Source: an uncultured bacterium
GTDB taxonomy: Bacteria > Bacillota > Clostridia > Lachnospirales > Lachnospiraceae
Direction: 5' to 3'
Length of the DNA: 13,628 bases
Assembly (NCBI GenBank): GCA_945871045.1
Contig: CAMBUC010000027.1
Location: forward strand, 1-13,628
Below the pieces are notes generated by a model. That model did not search any database. It saw nothing but the letters and a program-made list of their open reading frames with translations, and was not told where the DNA came from. This document shows, piece after piece, positions 6,958 to 13,628 of the stretch. Each line of letters opens with the position of its first letter. Position 1 is the first letter of the stretch. The position numbers and the translations under genes are program-made.

Positions 6958-7016
6958 TATCTTATGTGGAATGTTACTACATATAGAAGAAACACATTTG
7001 TCTTCGGAGGTGGCTT

Positions 7017-7799
7017 ATGGTTGATTATACAGAAGGTTCCGGAAAACAGTATCATACACAGGTAGGCGTTGGTGACGTGGGAAAATATGTGATCCTGCCG
7101 GGAGATCCAAAGCGCTGTGAAAAGATAGCAAAACATTTTGACAATGCGTGTCTCATTGCAGACAGCAGAGAATATGTAACTTACACAGGCACCCTTGACG
7201 GGGTGCCTGTAAGTGTTACATCGACAGGTATCGGTGGACCATCCGCAGCGATCGCGATAGAGGAACTATCAAAGGTCGGTGCGGATACTTTTGTTCGTGT
7301 GGGAACTTGTGGTGGTATGCAGACCGAGGTGTGCGGCGGTGATATCGTGATCGCAAACGGTGCCATCCGTATGGAAGGGACCAGCCGGGAGTATGCGCCC
7401 ATCGAATACCCGGCAGTTCCAGATGTGACCGTCTTAAACGCACTGATCACTGCTGCGAAAAAGAAAGGGATCAGATATCATGCGGGCGTTGTGCAGTGCA
7501 AGGATTCCTTTTTTGGACAGCATGAGCCGGAGGTCATGCCGGTCAGTTACGAACTTCAGAATAAATGGGAGGCATGGCTGCGCATGGGATGTCTGGCGTC
7601 CGAGATGGAGTCTGCTGCATTATTTATTGCAGGAAGTTTTTTACGCGTCCGAGTAGGAGCCTGCTTCCTTGTTGTGGCGAATCAGGAGCGTGCGAAACTG
7701 GGGCTGCCAAATGATCAGGCCCATGACACGGAACTGGCGATTGTTACTGCAGTGGAAGCGATCCGTGAACTGATCGCGCAGGACAAAGCAAATCCATAA
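7017..7799 (+). CDS. udp: Uridine phosphorylase family protein
   Basis: It cleaves uridine (and possibly deoxyuridine) with phosphate to uracil and (deoxy)ribose 1-phosphate. This is the entry step of pyrimidine nucleoside catabolism in the cytoplasm. The 260-residue protein has the nucleoside phosphorylase fold. It shows the phosphate-binding VILPGDPKR (25-33), TGIGGPSAAIA (70-80), the RVGTCGG loop (94-100) and the ribose-binding EMES motif (196-199). At the base-recognition loop the sequence is SFFGQHEPEVMP, with Q168 present. The arginine that follows it in E. coli Udp (GQER) is not seen in the equivalent place, so base specificity is less certain than the family assignment. GGAGG (7006-7010) lies 6 bases before the ATG. 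It is the first gene of a tightly spaced salvage cluster. A striking internal hairpin spans codons 53-68. Confidence 0.9.
   Translation: MVDYTEGSGKQYHTQVGVGDVGKYVILPGDPKRCEKIAKHFDNACLIADSREYVTYTGTLDGVPVSVTSTGIGGPSAAIAIEELSKVGADTFVRVGTCGGMQTEVCGGDIVIANGAIRMEGTSREYAPIEYPAVPDVTVLNALITAAKKKGIRYHAGVVQCKDSFFGQHEPEVMPVSYELQNKWEAWLRMGCLASEMESAALFIAGSFLRVRVGACFLVVANQERAKLGLPNDQAHDTELAIVTAVEAIRELIAQDKANP
7175..7220 (+). repeat. Long inverted repeat inside udp
   Basis: Three nested arms pair. TGTAAC (7175-7180) pairs with GTTACA (7215-7220), TTAC (7181-7184) with GTAA (7209-7212), and AGGCACCC (7187-7194) with GGGTGCCT (7201-7208), around a TTGACG loop. That gives 18 base pairs with one 2-base bulge on each side. 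No T-run follows, so it is not an intrinsic terminator. Confidence 0.75.
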
Positions 7800-7814
7800 A
7801 AGGAAGTGGTCAGG

Positions 7815-8240
7815 ATGCGGATGGATGAACAGGAATTGGTCAGGCGGGCATTAGAGGCCCGTCATCATGCGTATGTGCCTTATTCTCACTGGGCAGTTGG
7901 CGCAGCGCTTCTTACAAAAGACGGAACGGTCTATGAGGGCTGCAATATCGAAAATGCAGCATACACACCCACAAACTGTGCGGAACGGACGGCCTTTTTC
8001 AAAGCGGTCAGCGAAGGTGAAAGAGCGTTTGCTGCCATTGCCATCGTTGGCGCTTATGAAAAGGAGGAGCCGGAGCAGATCTGTGCGCCTTGCGGCGTGT
8101 GCCGGCAGGTCATGATGGAGTTTTGTGATCCAAAAACCTTCCGCGTGATCCTTGGAACAAAGGATGGCGTGAAGGTATCACAAACATTGGAAGAACTGCT
8201 TCCATACGGTTTTGGGCCGGATACGCTGAACAAAAATTGA
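7815..8240 (+). CDS. cdd: Cytidine deaminase
   Basis: It hydrolytically deaminates cytidine and deoxycytidine to uridine and deoxyuridine, supplying the substrate of the preceding Udp. At 141 residues it is the short, homotetrameric Cdd type. YVPYSHWAVGAAL (20-32) and the substrate-binding GCNIENAAY (42-50) are typical. The zinc site is C55 with catalytic E57 (NCAERTAF), plus C93 and C96 (PCGVC). The ATG at 7815 is preferred to an in-frame GTG at 7806, since AGGAAG (7801-7806) would serve it at a normal distance. The ATG at 7821 is also possible. It begins 15 bases after the udp stop, so the two are one operon. Confidence 0.95.
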   Translation: MRMDEQELVRRALEARHHAYVPYSHWAVGAALLTKDGTVYEGCNIENAAYTPTNCAERTAFFKAVSEGERAFAAIAIVGAYEKEEPEQICAPCGVCRQVMMEFCDPKTFRVILGTKDGVKVSQTLEELLPYGFGPDTLNKN

Positions 8241-8291
8241 TGCGAAAGAAATATTTTGTAAAAAAGGTATATATAATAGAGGAAAGAAAAC

Positions 8292-8969
8292 ATGAGCATA
8301 GCAATCAAAGACATTTTAGCCATCTGTGACCATACATTATTGTTACAGACCAGCACCTGGGAGGAGATCAAAGGCATTTGTGACGATGCAATGACCTATC
8401 ATACTGCATCCGTGTGTATTCCTCCTTGTTATGTCAAACAGGCTTCAGAGTATCTGGGAGACAGGGTTCCCGTGTGTACCGTGATCGGTTTTCCCAACGG
8501 AAACCACACAACGGGCTGCAAGGTATTTGAAACAAAGGAGGCTCTGGCAAACGGTGCGAAAGAGATCGACATGGTCATCAATGTGGGGATGTTAAAAGCA
8601 AAAAATTATGACTATGTCTTACATGAGATCAAAGAGATCAAGGCGGCATGTGGAGATAAAGTATTAAAGGTCATTATCGAAACCTGCCTTCTGACCGATG
8701 AGGAAAAGATCAAGATGTGCGAGATCGTGACGGCTTCCGGCGCGGACTTTATCAAGACTTCCACCGGATTTTCTACTGCCGGCGCTACCTTTGCAGATAT
8801 CGAACTGTTTGAAAAGCATGTGGGTGAGGGTGTACAGATCAAGGCTGCCGGCGGTATCAGCAGTATCGCAGACGCAGAACGGTTTATGGAACTGGGAGCA
8901 GACCGGCTGGGAACCAGCCGGATCGTAAAGATCGTAAAGGCTGAGGAAACTGACCCGGCCGGATATTAA
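8292..8969 (+). CDS. deoC: Deoxyribose-phosphate aldolase
   Basis: It splits 2-deoxyribose 5-phosphate into acetaldehyde and glyceraldehyde 3-phosphate, the final step of deoxynucleoside breakdown. The 225-residue class I aldolase barrel shows CDHTLL (12-17), VCTVIGFPNGNH (61-72), EIDMVINVG with the proton-relay Asp D93, DFIKTSTGF with the Schiff-base lysine K155, and VQIKAAGGI with the second active-site lysine K184. AGAGGAAAG (8278-8286) is a good ribosome binding site for the ATG. The 51-base gap after cdd is A/T-rich and shows no terminator. The gene sits between cdd and deoB in pathway context. Confidence 0.97.
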   Translation: MSIAIKDILAICDHTLLLQTSTWEEIKGICDDAMTYHTASVCIPPCYVKQASEYLGDRVPVCTVIGFPNGNHTTGCKVFETKEALANGAKEIDMVINVGMLKAKNYDYVLHEIKEIKAACGDKVLKVIIETCLLTDEEKIKMCEIVTASGADFIKTSTGFSTAGATFADIELFEKHVGEGVQIKAAGGISSIADAERFMELGADRLGTSRIVKIVKAEETDPAGY

Positions 8970-8981
8970 AAAAGAAAGGCA

Positions 8982-9008
8982 GTAACTGCAATATTTCAGG
9001 ACAGTTAC
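8982..9008 (+). repeat. Inverted repeat between deoC and deoB
   Basis: GTAACTG (8982-8988) and CAGTTAC (9002-9008) are perfect 7-base arms around a 13-base loop. They end immediately before the deoB ribosome binding site (GGAAGG, 9009-9014). GCAGTAACTGC (8979-8989) offers a competing small hairpin. No T-run follows. It could modulate deoB translation or mRNA processing, or be chance. Confidence 0.45.
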
Positions 9009-9020
9009 GGAAGGTAAGAT

Positions 9021-10229
9021 ATGGGTAACTATAGATTTCATCGTATTTTTACGATTGTTGTGGATTCTCTAGGAATCGGACCCTTGGAGGACTCGCCGGA
9101 GTTTGGAGACGTGGGTGTGGACACCCTTGGACATATCGCGGAAAAAATGGCCGAAGCGGGGACGCCCCTTCAGATCCCGAATCTCCAAACACTCGGACTT
9201 GCGAACTTAAAACCCTTGGCGCAGGTGGAACCGGTAGAAAAACCGCTGGCTTATTATATGTCCATGCGTGAGACGAGCAAAGGAAAAGATACCATGACCG
9301 GGCACTGGGAAATGATGGGCATCCATACCAAAAAACCCTTTATCACGTTTACCGATACGGGATTTCCGAAGGAATTGATCGATGAACTGGAAAAGCGCTG
9401 CGGCAGAAGGGTCATCGGAAATAAATCCGCAAGCGGAACGGAAATTTTAGAAGAACTGGCGGAAGAAGAGATCGCCACCGGAGCCATGATCGTTTATACC
9501 TCCGCGGATTCCGTGCTGCAGATCTGCGGAAATGAAGAGACGATGGGGCTTGACAACCTGTATCATTACTGCGAGATCGCTAGAGAACTGACGATGCGGG
9601 ATGATTGGCGGGTAGGTCGTGTCATCGCACGTCCGTATGTGGGCAAAAAGAAGGGTGAATTTGTCCGCACCAGCAACCGTCACGACTATGCCTTAAAACC
9701 CACCGGACCGACTGCCTTAAATGCACTGAAGGATGCGGGCTTTGATGTGATCTCCGTGGGAAAGATCAATGATATCTTTGTGGGAGAAGGCATCACGGAG
9801 AGTCATCGCTCAAAATCCTCCGTACATGGTATGGAGCAGACGATCGAGATCGCAAAGCGGGATTTTACGGGACTGTGTTTTGTGAATCTGGTAGATTTTG
9901 ATGCACTGTGGGGACACCGGCGTGATACAGACGGTTATGCAAAGGAGATCGAGCGCTTTGATGAAAAATTAGGTGCGCTGCTGCCCCTTTTGCGGGAGGA
10001 TGACCTGCTGATCCTCACGGCTGACCATGGCAATGATCCTACCTACACAGGCACGGATCATACCCGTGAAAGAGTCCCCTTTTTAGCATATGCGAAATCA
10101 TTTTCCGGATACGGAAAATTGGAAGAAGCCGATACCTTTGCGGTGATCGGTGCGACGATCGCAGATAATTTTGGCGTTTCGATGCCCAAAGATACCATCG
10201 GAACATCCATACTGAGTGAACTGAAGTAA
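9021..10229 (+). CDS. deoB: Phosphopentomutase
   Basis: It converts ribose 1-phosphate and deoxyribose 1-phosphate to the 5-phosphates, linking Udp to DeoC and to the pentose phosphate pathway. It is a cytoplasmic, alkaline-phosphatase-superfamily enzyme that needs Mn2+. At 402 residues it has the usual length for the family. FTIVVDSLGIGPLED (10-24, metal ligand D15), the phospho-acceptor threonine motif KDTMTGHWEMMG (T91), HRRDTDGY and LILTADHGNDPT followed by TDHTRERVPF (metal ligands) are all present. GGAAGG (9009-9014) precedes the ATG. Only 18 bases separate its stop codon from the start of lepB. Confidence 0.97.
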   Translation: MGNYRFHRIFTIVVDSLGIGPLEDSPEFGDVGVDTLGHIAEKMAEAGTPLQIPNLQTLGLANLKPLAQVEPVEKPLAYYMSMRETSKGKDTMTGHWEMMGIHTKKPFITFTDTGFPKELIDELEKRCGRRVIGNKSASGTEILEELAEEEIATGAMIVYTSADSVLQICGNEETMGLDNLYHYCEIARELTMRDDWRVGRVIARPYVGKKKGEFVRTSNRHDYALKPTGPTALNALKDAGFDVISVGKINDIFVGEGITESHRSKSSVHGMEQTIEIAKRDFTGLCFVNLVDFDALWGHRRDTDGYAKEIERFDEKLGALLPLLREDDLLILTADHGNDPTYTGTDHTRERVPFLAYAKSFSGYGKLEEADTFAVIGATIADNFGVSMPKDTIGTSILSELK

Positions 10230-10247
10230 AAAAAGGAACAGGAATTG

Positions 10248-10925
10248 ATGAAAAAAACAAAAAAGAATGAATTAAATGAAGAATTGATCAAGGAGGCTGA
10301 CGGAATCGTTCAAGCAGAGGAAGAAGAAAAAGAGCAGACTTCCTTTTGGAAGGAACTGCTCAGCTGGATAGAGATTTTCGTAGCGGCAATGCTGATCTCA
10401 CTGTTTTTGACCAGAGTGGTTCTTGTAAACGCATTGGTGCCGTCATCCTCCATGGAGACACTGATTTCCCCGGGAGACCGGTTGTTTGGAAACCGTCTGG
10501 CGTTCCAGTTTGGAGACCCGGAGCGATTTGATGTGGTGATCTTTAAATATCCGGTAGACGAGAGCCAGAACTACATTAAGCGCATTATCGGCATGCCGGG
10601 AGAGACGGTTACGATCGAAAATGCAAAGATCTATATCAATGACTCCGAGACTCCACTGGAGGAAAATTATCTTCCGGAGGAGTGGTTGGTTGAAAACGAT
10701 GGCTATGTCTTCCATGTACCGGAGGAGTGTTATCTGATGCTGGGAGACAACCGCAACATCTCTGAAGATGCAAGATACTGGGCAGAAGAAGCCTACACAG
10801 AGGGTCTGGCGGACAGCGTGGAAGCAGCAGAATCATATACGTATGTAAACAGAGACAAGATTCTTGGAAAGGCAATGTTTACATATTGGCCGCATTTCCA
10901 ACTGTTGTCCGATTACGAAGAGTAG
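10248..10925 (+). CDS. lepB: Signal peptidase I
   Basis: This membrane-bound serine protease removes signal peptides from exported proteins on the outer face of the membrane. The product has 225 residues. An acidic, charged cytoplasmic N-terminus (1-36) precedes one membrane segment (about 38-60). Next comes the catalytic serine S68 in PSSSME, and the catalytic lysine K111 in YIKRIIGMPGE. The GDNRNISEDARYW box follows. An extra stretch rich in Ala and Glu lies between ARYW and the VNRDKILGKA motif, longer than in B. subtilis Sip proteins. The ATG at 10248 is chosen over a TTG at 10245, with AAAAGGAAC upstream. It has no metabolic link to the nucleoside genes but appears to share their transcript. 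Both secreted proteins in this window would be potential substrates. Confidence 0.95.
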   Translation: MKKTKKNELNEELIKEADGIVQAEEEEKEQTSFWKELLSWIEIFVAAMLISLFLTRVVLVNALVPSSSMETLISPGDRLFGNRLAFQFGDPERFDVVIFKYPVDESQNYIKRIIGMPGETVTIENAKIYINDSETPLEENYLPEEWLVENDGYVFHVPEECYLMLGDNRNISEDARYWAEEAYTEGLADSVEAAESYTYVNRDKILGKAMFTYWPHFQLLSDYEE

Positions 10926-11053
10926 AGGGGACGTTTTTCTGCCACGGACATCGCCCATTGCCATGAGGAGCGCTCTTTGTCACGGTAGCCATTGGGTAGT
11001 CAGGCACAGGCATCTGGCTTTGAAGGAAAACTTCAAGGTTGGGTGCCTTTTTT
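10926..11053 (+). other. Structured non-coding 3' region of lepB
   Basis: This 128-base stretch has no plausible gene. It can form a helix of CTGCC (10939-10943) with GGTAG (10984-10988), continued by GACA (10947-10950) with TGTC (10978-10981), and then runs into the terminator. I compared it by eye with common riboswitch, SRP and T-box motifs and recognised none. It may be an ordinary 3' UTR or an unassigned small RNA. Confidence 0.3.
11001..11053 (+). terminator. Terminator of the udp-lepB operon
   Basis: The outer stem GGCAC (11003-11007) with GTGCC (11043-11047) encloses an inner hairpin of CTTTGAAG with CTTCAAGG around GAAAA. Several G-T wobbles extend the inner stem. Six T (11048-11053) follow. 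This is a good intrinsic terminator about 120 bases after lepB. Confidence 0.75.
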
Positions 11054-11062
11054 GTCCAACTT

Positions 11063-11091
11063 TTGTCCGTCTTTTTGTAGTAACATATAAT
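11063..11091 (+). promoter_or_regulatory. Promoter for the large secreted repeat protein
   Basis: TTGTCC (11063-11068), 17 bases, then TATAAT (11086-11091). The predicted start near 11098 gives a leader of about 104 bases. Confidence 0.65.
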
Positions 11092-11097
11092 AGAAAA

Positions 11098-11201
11098 TGA
11101 AGAAAAGTATGCCTAAAGAAGGGCATTTGGGAATGAATGCTTGCGATTCGATGGGAGTCATTCGGCCATCGATGGTGAAAGCAGAAAGAGAGGTACGTGC
11201 A
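11098..11201 (+). promoter_or_regulatory. Structured leader of the large secreted protein
   Basis: Two hairpins are visible: ATGCC (11109-11113) with GGCAT (11122-11126), and TCGATGG (11148-11154) with CCATCGA (11166-11172). Alternatively GAATGA pairs with TCATTC across the second stem, so mutually exclusive folds are possible. I could not match it to a known riboswitch class. AGAGAGG near 11186-11192 is the ribosome binding site. Confidence 0.35.
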
Positions 11202-13628
11202 ATGAAAAACAGAAAGATGAAAGGACTGTGGATGAAATGGGTGTTTTGCAGCGCCATGACGCTTGCAATGGTCGTTTCTTCATTGGTGGTTCCGAAAGGA
11301 ATCGTTACCGCGTATGCAGAGGGCGATGAACAGGGTTCAACAGAGGATCAACTGCCGGAGACACCGGCATCTACGCTCGTAGCCACCGTAGCCACATCGC
11401 CGGCCATCAGCGCATATTCCGCGACACAGATAAAGAATGGAAATTTTGAAGAGATACCATGGCAAGACTTTGTTATAAACGGAGTCACATACACGAAAGG
11501 GAATGATTCTGGGAAAGGCAAGATCTCTGCATCATTTCCGAATGGTGTTGGCGAGGGATGGAATACAACCGAAATCGAGCCGTATAAGGGCAATTTGTTT
11601 GAGGTCTGGCCTACCGGAAGTCCCCTTGATTCAAGTGAAACGCAAAAAGGTACTTCTGAAGTAAATGGTCAGCGTTATATCGAAATGAATACGACAAATC
11701 CGGCATGTTTATATCAGGATCTGGCGACTCAGGGTGGAGATGTGATTAAATGGTCCCTGCAGCATGCAGCCAGAAACAAGCACGGATTTGAAGAACAGAG
11801 AATGTATGTTACGATCGGGTCACCTGAAATAGGGTCTGATGGCAAAATCGTTGCTGCCACAGGCACCGGTATAGTTGCCAATAAAGAATTTGTTGATAAT
11901 ATCCATACAAACATTCGCGAGGAAGGCAAGGCTGAATACCGTTATGATGGTATTAGAGTCGGATCAGGCGCTGTGGCTTTTGTAAAATCGGTCGACGACT
12001 TAAGGGGTTTGTCTGTTCAGAAAACGGATACAGAGTGGCGCACCGTGACCGGTATCTATGTTGTCCCGAAGGGGCAGGATATCACGCGTTTTGCCTTTTG
12101 CGCAGATGTATCATCGAAAAAGGCTGAGGAGGATGCAAAATATCTCTCCGGAGGAAATTTCCTTGATAATATTACGTTCTCAACATTGATCGGAAGCCTG
12201 AAGGCGACGAAACAAGCGGATAATAGCGTCAAGGTCTCCGGATACTGGGGAGATACGGATGAAAGCAAGCATTTGGTCGTACAAATTGGTGCGGGTGAAT
12301 CGGCAGCGGAACACTATGTAAATATGAAAGATGTCTGCGGAAAATATTTCGAGGTCATTGTACCCAAAGAAACAGTTGGAAATACTCCACCTTCAGAGAT
12401 TCAGGTCTATCACGAGAATTATGCGTCAGCAGCCAAAACAGTTCCGGTTACCCATGAACATACATGGACATATAATAATGGAACGGAAAATGAGACTGAC
12501 AAAATATATGCATATTGTTCGGATACGAGTGATCATACATGCAATTATCAACAATTAAGCGGAACAAAGGTTTCTCTGACGCTCTTCGCCCCCGATGCAG
12601 TCTACACCGGTGATCCCTACAAGGAAGGGTGGGTATCAAACTGGTCAATTCAGGATATTGGTCTTGCTGCAAAGCCGAAGATCACATATTATCTTTTTGA
12701 TGGAGTGACCAAAACAGACTCAACAAACAGTGGCGCAAAGTCTGAAGGTGCTGCGCCAACGTATGCAGGAACTTACAGGGCCCAAATTACGGTCAAAAAT
12801 GCGTCTGACCCAGAAGATTCATCCTCAGAAGTAACAGCAATCAAAGATTTCACGATCAGTAAATTGCCGATCGATACGGTGGCTTTTACAGAACCGACAA
12901 CCATATCGGGCGGTGTGCCGGCAACGACATTACAGACAGCCGATAATGCGTTTTATACCGGTTCGATCACATGGAATGAAAACGATTCAGAATTTCGATA
13001 TAATAAGACATATCAAGCAACGGCAACACTGACATTAAAAGACGAAAATAAACATGGGTGTGAATTTGCAAGTACGGTAAAGGCTCCCGATGGTTGGACG
13101 GTGACACCAGTGAGTGCTGATCAAGTTGTACTTACGAAGAACTACACGATCAAACCTAAAATCACCGATGTGACAGTTCCGACTGACATGCAGTTGTCAG
13201 AACTTACAACAAAGGAGGATCAACTCGCAGCGCTTCCTAATTACGTACCGGTGGAAGTGGAAGGTCGCAGTGTAACAAGTATGGCTGTTACATGGGACTT
13301 AAAGAATAATACGACCTATTCCACTGATCTGTCAGCAGAAAATATCTTTACATGGACCATTCCGGAATCGGAATATAAGAATACCTACGATGAAAATGGA
13401 ATGACATTGAAGGGTGAGATCAAAATTAAGAATCCTGCCCATGTCACCCATACTTGGACTTATCAAGGTCAGGAGAAAACATTGAGTGCCTATTGCGCGT
13501 ATGCTTCTGAGCCGGGATGTATTTATGACAGCGCACATCAGTTAACACTCACGATAAACGCTTCGGACGCGATCTACACCGGAAATGCTTACACAGGTGC
13601 ATCTATTTCCGCGGAGGAACAGAGCGCA
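11202..13628 (+). CDS. Large secreted repeat protein, N-terminal 809 residues (runs off the window)
   Basis: I read the frame from ATG 11202 to the last base without a stop: 809 codons, and incomplete. The N-terminus has a basic stretch (MKNRKMKGLWMKW), a hydrophobic core to about residue 33 and a likely signal peptidase site after VTAYA. Residues from about 75 to 340 resemble a carbohydrate-binding or galactose-binding-like beta-sandwich (IKNGNFEEIPW, then RYIEMNTTNPACLYQDL). From residue 420 a roughly 330-residue module begins with HTWTY, followed by AYC, a second Cys, and LxLxAxDAxYTG. It starts again at residue 750. Between these are beta-rich Ig-like segments with motifs such as YNKTYQATATLTL. 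This is the style of very large gut Firmicute surface proteins, for which I know no biochemical function. Any anchor would lie outside the window. It has its own promoter. Confidence 0.9.
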   Translation, partial: MKNRKMKGLWMKWVFCSAMTLAMVVSSLVVPKGIVTAYAEGDEQGSTEDQLPETPASTLVATVATSPAISAYSATQIKNGNFEEIPWQDFVINGVTYTKGNDSGKGKISASFPNGVGEGWNTTEIEPYKGNLFEVWPTGSPLDSSETQKGTSEVNGQRYIEMNTTNPACLYQDLATQGGDVIKWSLQHAARNKHGFEEQRMYVTIGSPEIGSDGKIVAATGTGIVANKEFVDNIHTNIREEGKAEYRYDGIRVGSGAVAFVKSVDDLRGLSVQKTDTEWRTVTGIYVVPKGQDITRFAFCADVSSKKAEEDAKYLSGGNFLDNITFSTLIGSLKATKQADNSVKVSGYWGDTDESKHLVVQIGAGESAAEHYVNMKDVCGKYFEVIVPKETVGNTPPSEIQVYHENYASAAKTVPVTHEHTWTYNNGTENETDKIYAYCSDTSDHTCNYQQLSGTKVSLTLFAPDAVYTGDPYKEGWVSNWSIQDIGLAAKPKITYYLFDGVTKTDSTNSGAKSEGAAPTYAGTYRAQITVKNASDPEDSSSEVTAIKDFTISKLPIDTVAFTEPTTISGGVPATTLQTADNAFYTGSITWNENDSEFRYNKTYQATATLTLKDENKHGCEFASTVKAPDGWTVTPVSADQVVLTKNYTIKPKITDVTVPTDMQLSELTTKEDQLAALPNYVPVEVEGRSVTSMAVTWDLKNNTTYSTDLSAENIFTWTIPESEYKNTYDENGMTLKGEIKIKNPAHVTHTWTYQGQEKTLSAYCAYASEPGCIYDSAHQLTLTINASDAIYTGNAYTGASISAEEQSA
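12459..13628 (+). repeat. Tandem protein module in the secreted protein (HTWTY to YTG)
   Basis: Residue 420 (base 12459) and residue 750 (base 13449) start the same pattern: HTWTY, a variable acidic stretch, AYC, then about 8 residues to another Cys, then LTL-x-A-x-DA-x-YTG. The period is 330 residues (990 bases). The DNA itself is diverged, so this is an old protein-level duplication. The second copy is cut by the window edge. Confidence 0.7.

Noticed and set aside
8237..8277. TATAAT at 8272-8277 as an internal promoter for deoC
   Set aside because: No -35 box at a workable distance. TTGATG at 8237 is 29 bases away. The gap is simply A/T-rich before the ribosome binding site.
10864..11100. 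78-codon plus-strand frame after lepB
   Set aside because: It overlaps the lepB end in another frame, runs through the terminator hairpin and T-run, and lacks a ribosome binding site.
10926..11201. Cyclic di-GMP riboswitch before the secreted protein
   Set aside because: Short resemblances (CCATTG, GGTAG) occur, but the conserved core stretches of the class are absent and a terminator separates this part from the downstream gene.
1..13628. CRISPR array, transposon, phage or defence island
   Set aside because: No regularly spaced direct repeats, transposase, integrase, attachment-like repeats or tRNA were seen. The genes are housekeeping, nucleoside salvage, ammonium transport and secreted proteins.

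Overview
The window looks like a chromosomal segment of an anaerobic gut Firmicute, most likely Clostridia of the Lachnospiraceae type. The reasons are strong AGGAGG ribosome binding sites, a UgpC/MsmK-type sugar ABC ATPase, a form-2 LeuA, a DUF4250 gene, an ammonium channel fused to PII, and large Cys-containing secreted repeat proteins. This placement is inferred from gene content and style only.

Layout. Bases 1-412 hold the 3' end of a sugar ABC transporter ATPase, closed by a strong intrinsic terminator (438-471). A promoter at 483-510 precedes leuA (547-2220). A secreted protein with Ig-like, FlgD-like and GLUG-like parts (2252-3979) and rpe (3990-4637) follow tightly on the same strand. 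A 59-residue DUF4250 gene (4638-4817, minus strand) abuts the rpe stop codon, and the terminator for rpe appears to lie inside its coding sequence. The divergent intergenic region 4818-5146 carries back-to-back promoters, several palindromes, and a complete terminator hairpin between a near-consensus promoter and the next gene. That gene (5147-6916) encodes an Amt ammonium channel with a C-terminal PII domain.

Bases 7017-10925 are a nucleoside catabolism cluster: udp, cdd, deoC and deoB, followed by lepB. Cytidine is deaminated to uridine, Udp releases the pentose 1-phosphate, and DeoB converts this to the 5-phosphate. Deoxyribose 5-phosphate is then cleaved by DeoC to acetaldehyde and glyceraldehyde 3-phosphate, and ribose 5-phosphate enters the pentose phosphate pathway. 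A structured non-coding stretch ends in a terminator at 11053. A new promoter (11063-11091) then drives a large secreted repeat protein that is open from 11202 to the window edge (809 codons).

The strongest leads are the Amt-PII fusion, whose T-loop lacks the uridylylation tyrosine, together with the terminator-like hairpin in its leader. These suggest that ammonium uptake is controlled both at the RNA level and by a permanently tethered sensor. No tRNA, rRNA, insertion sequence, CRISPR array or prophage gene was seen.
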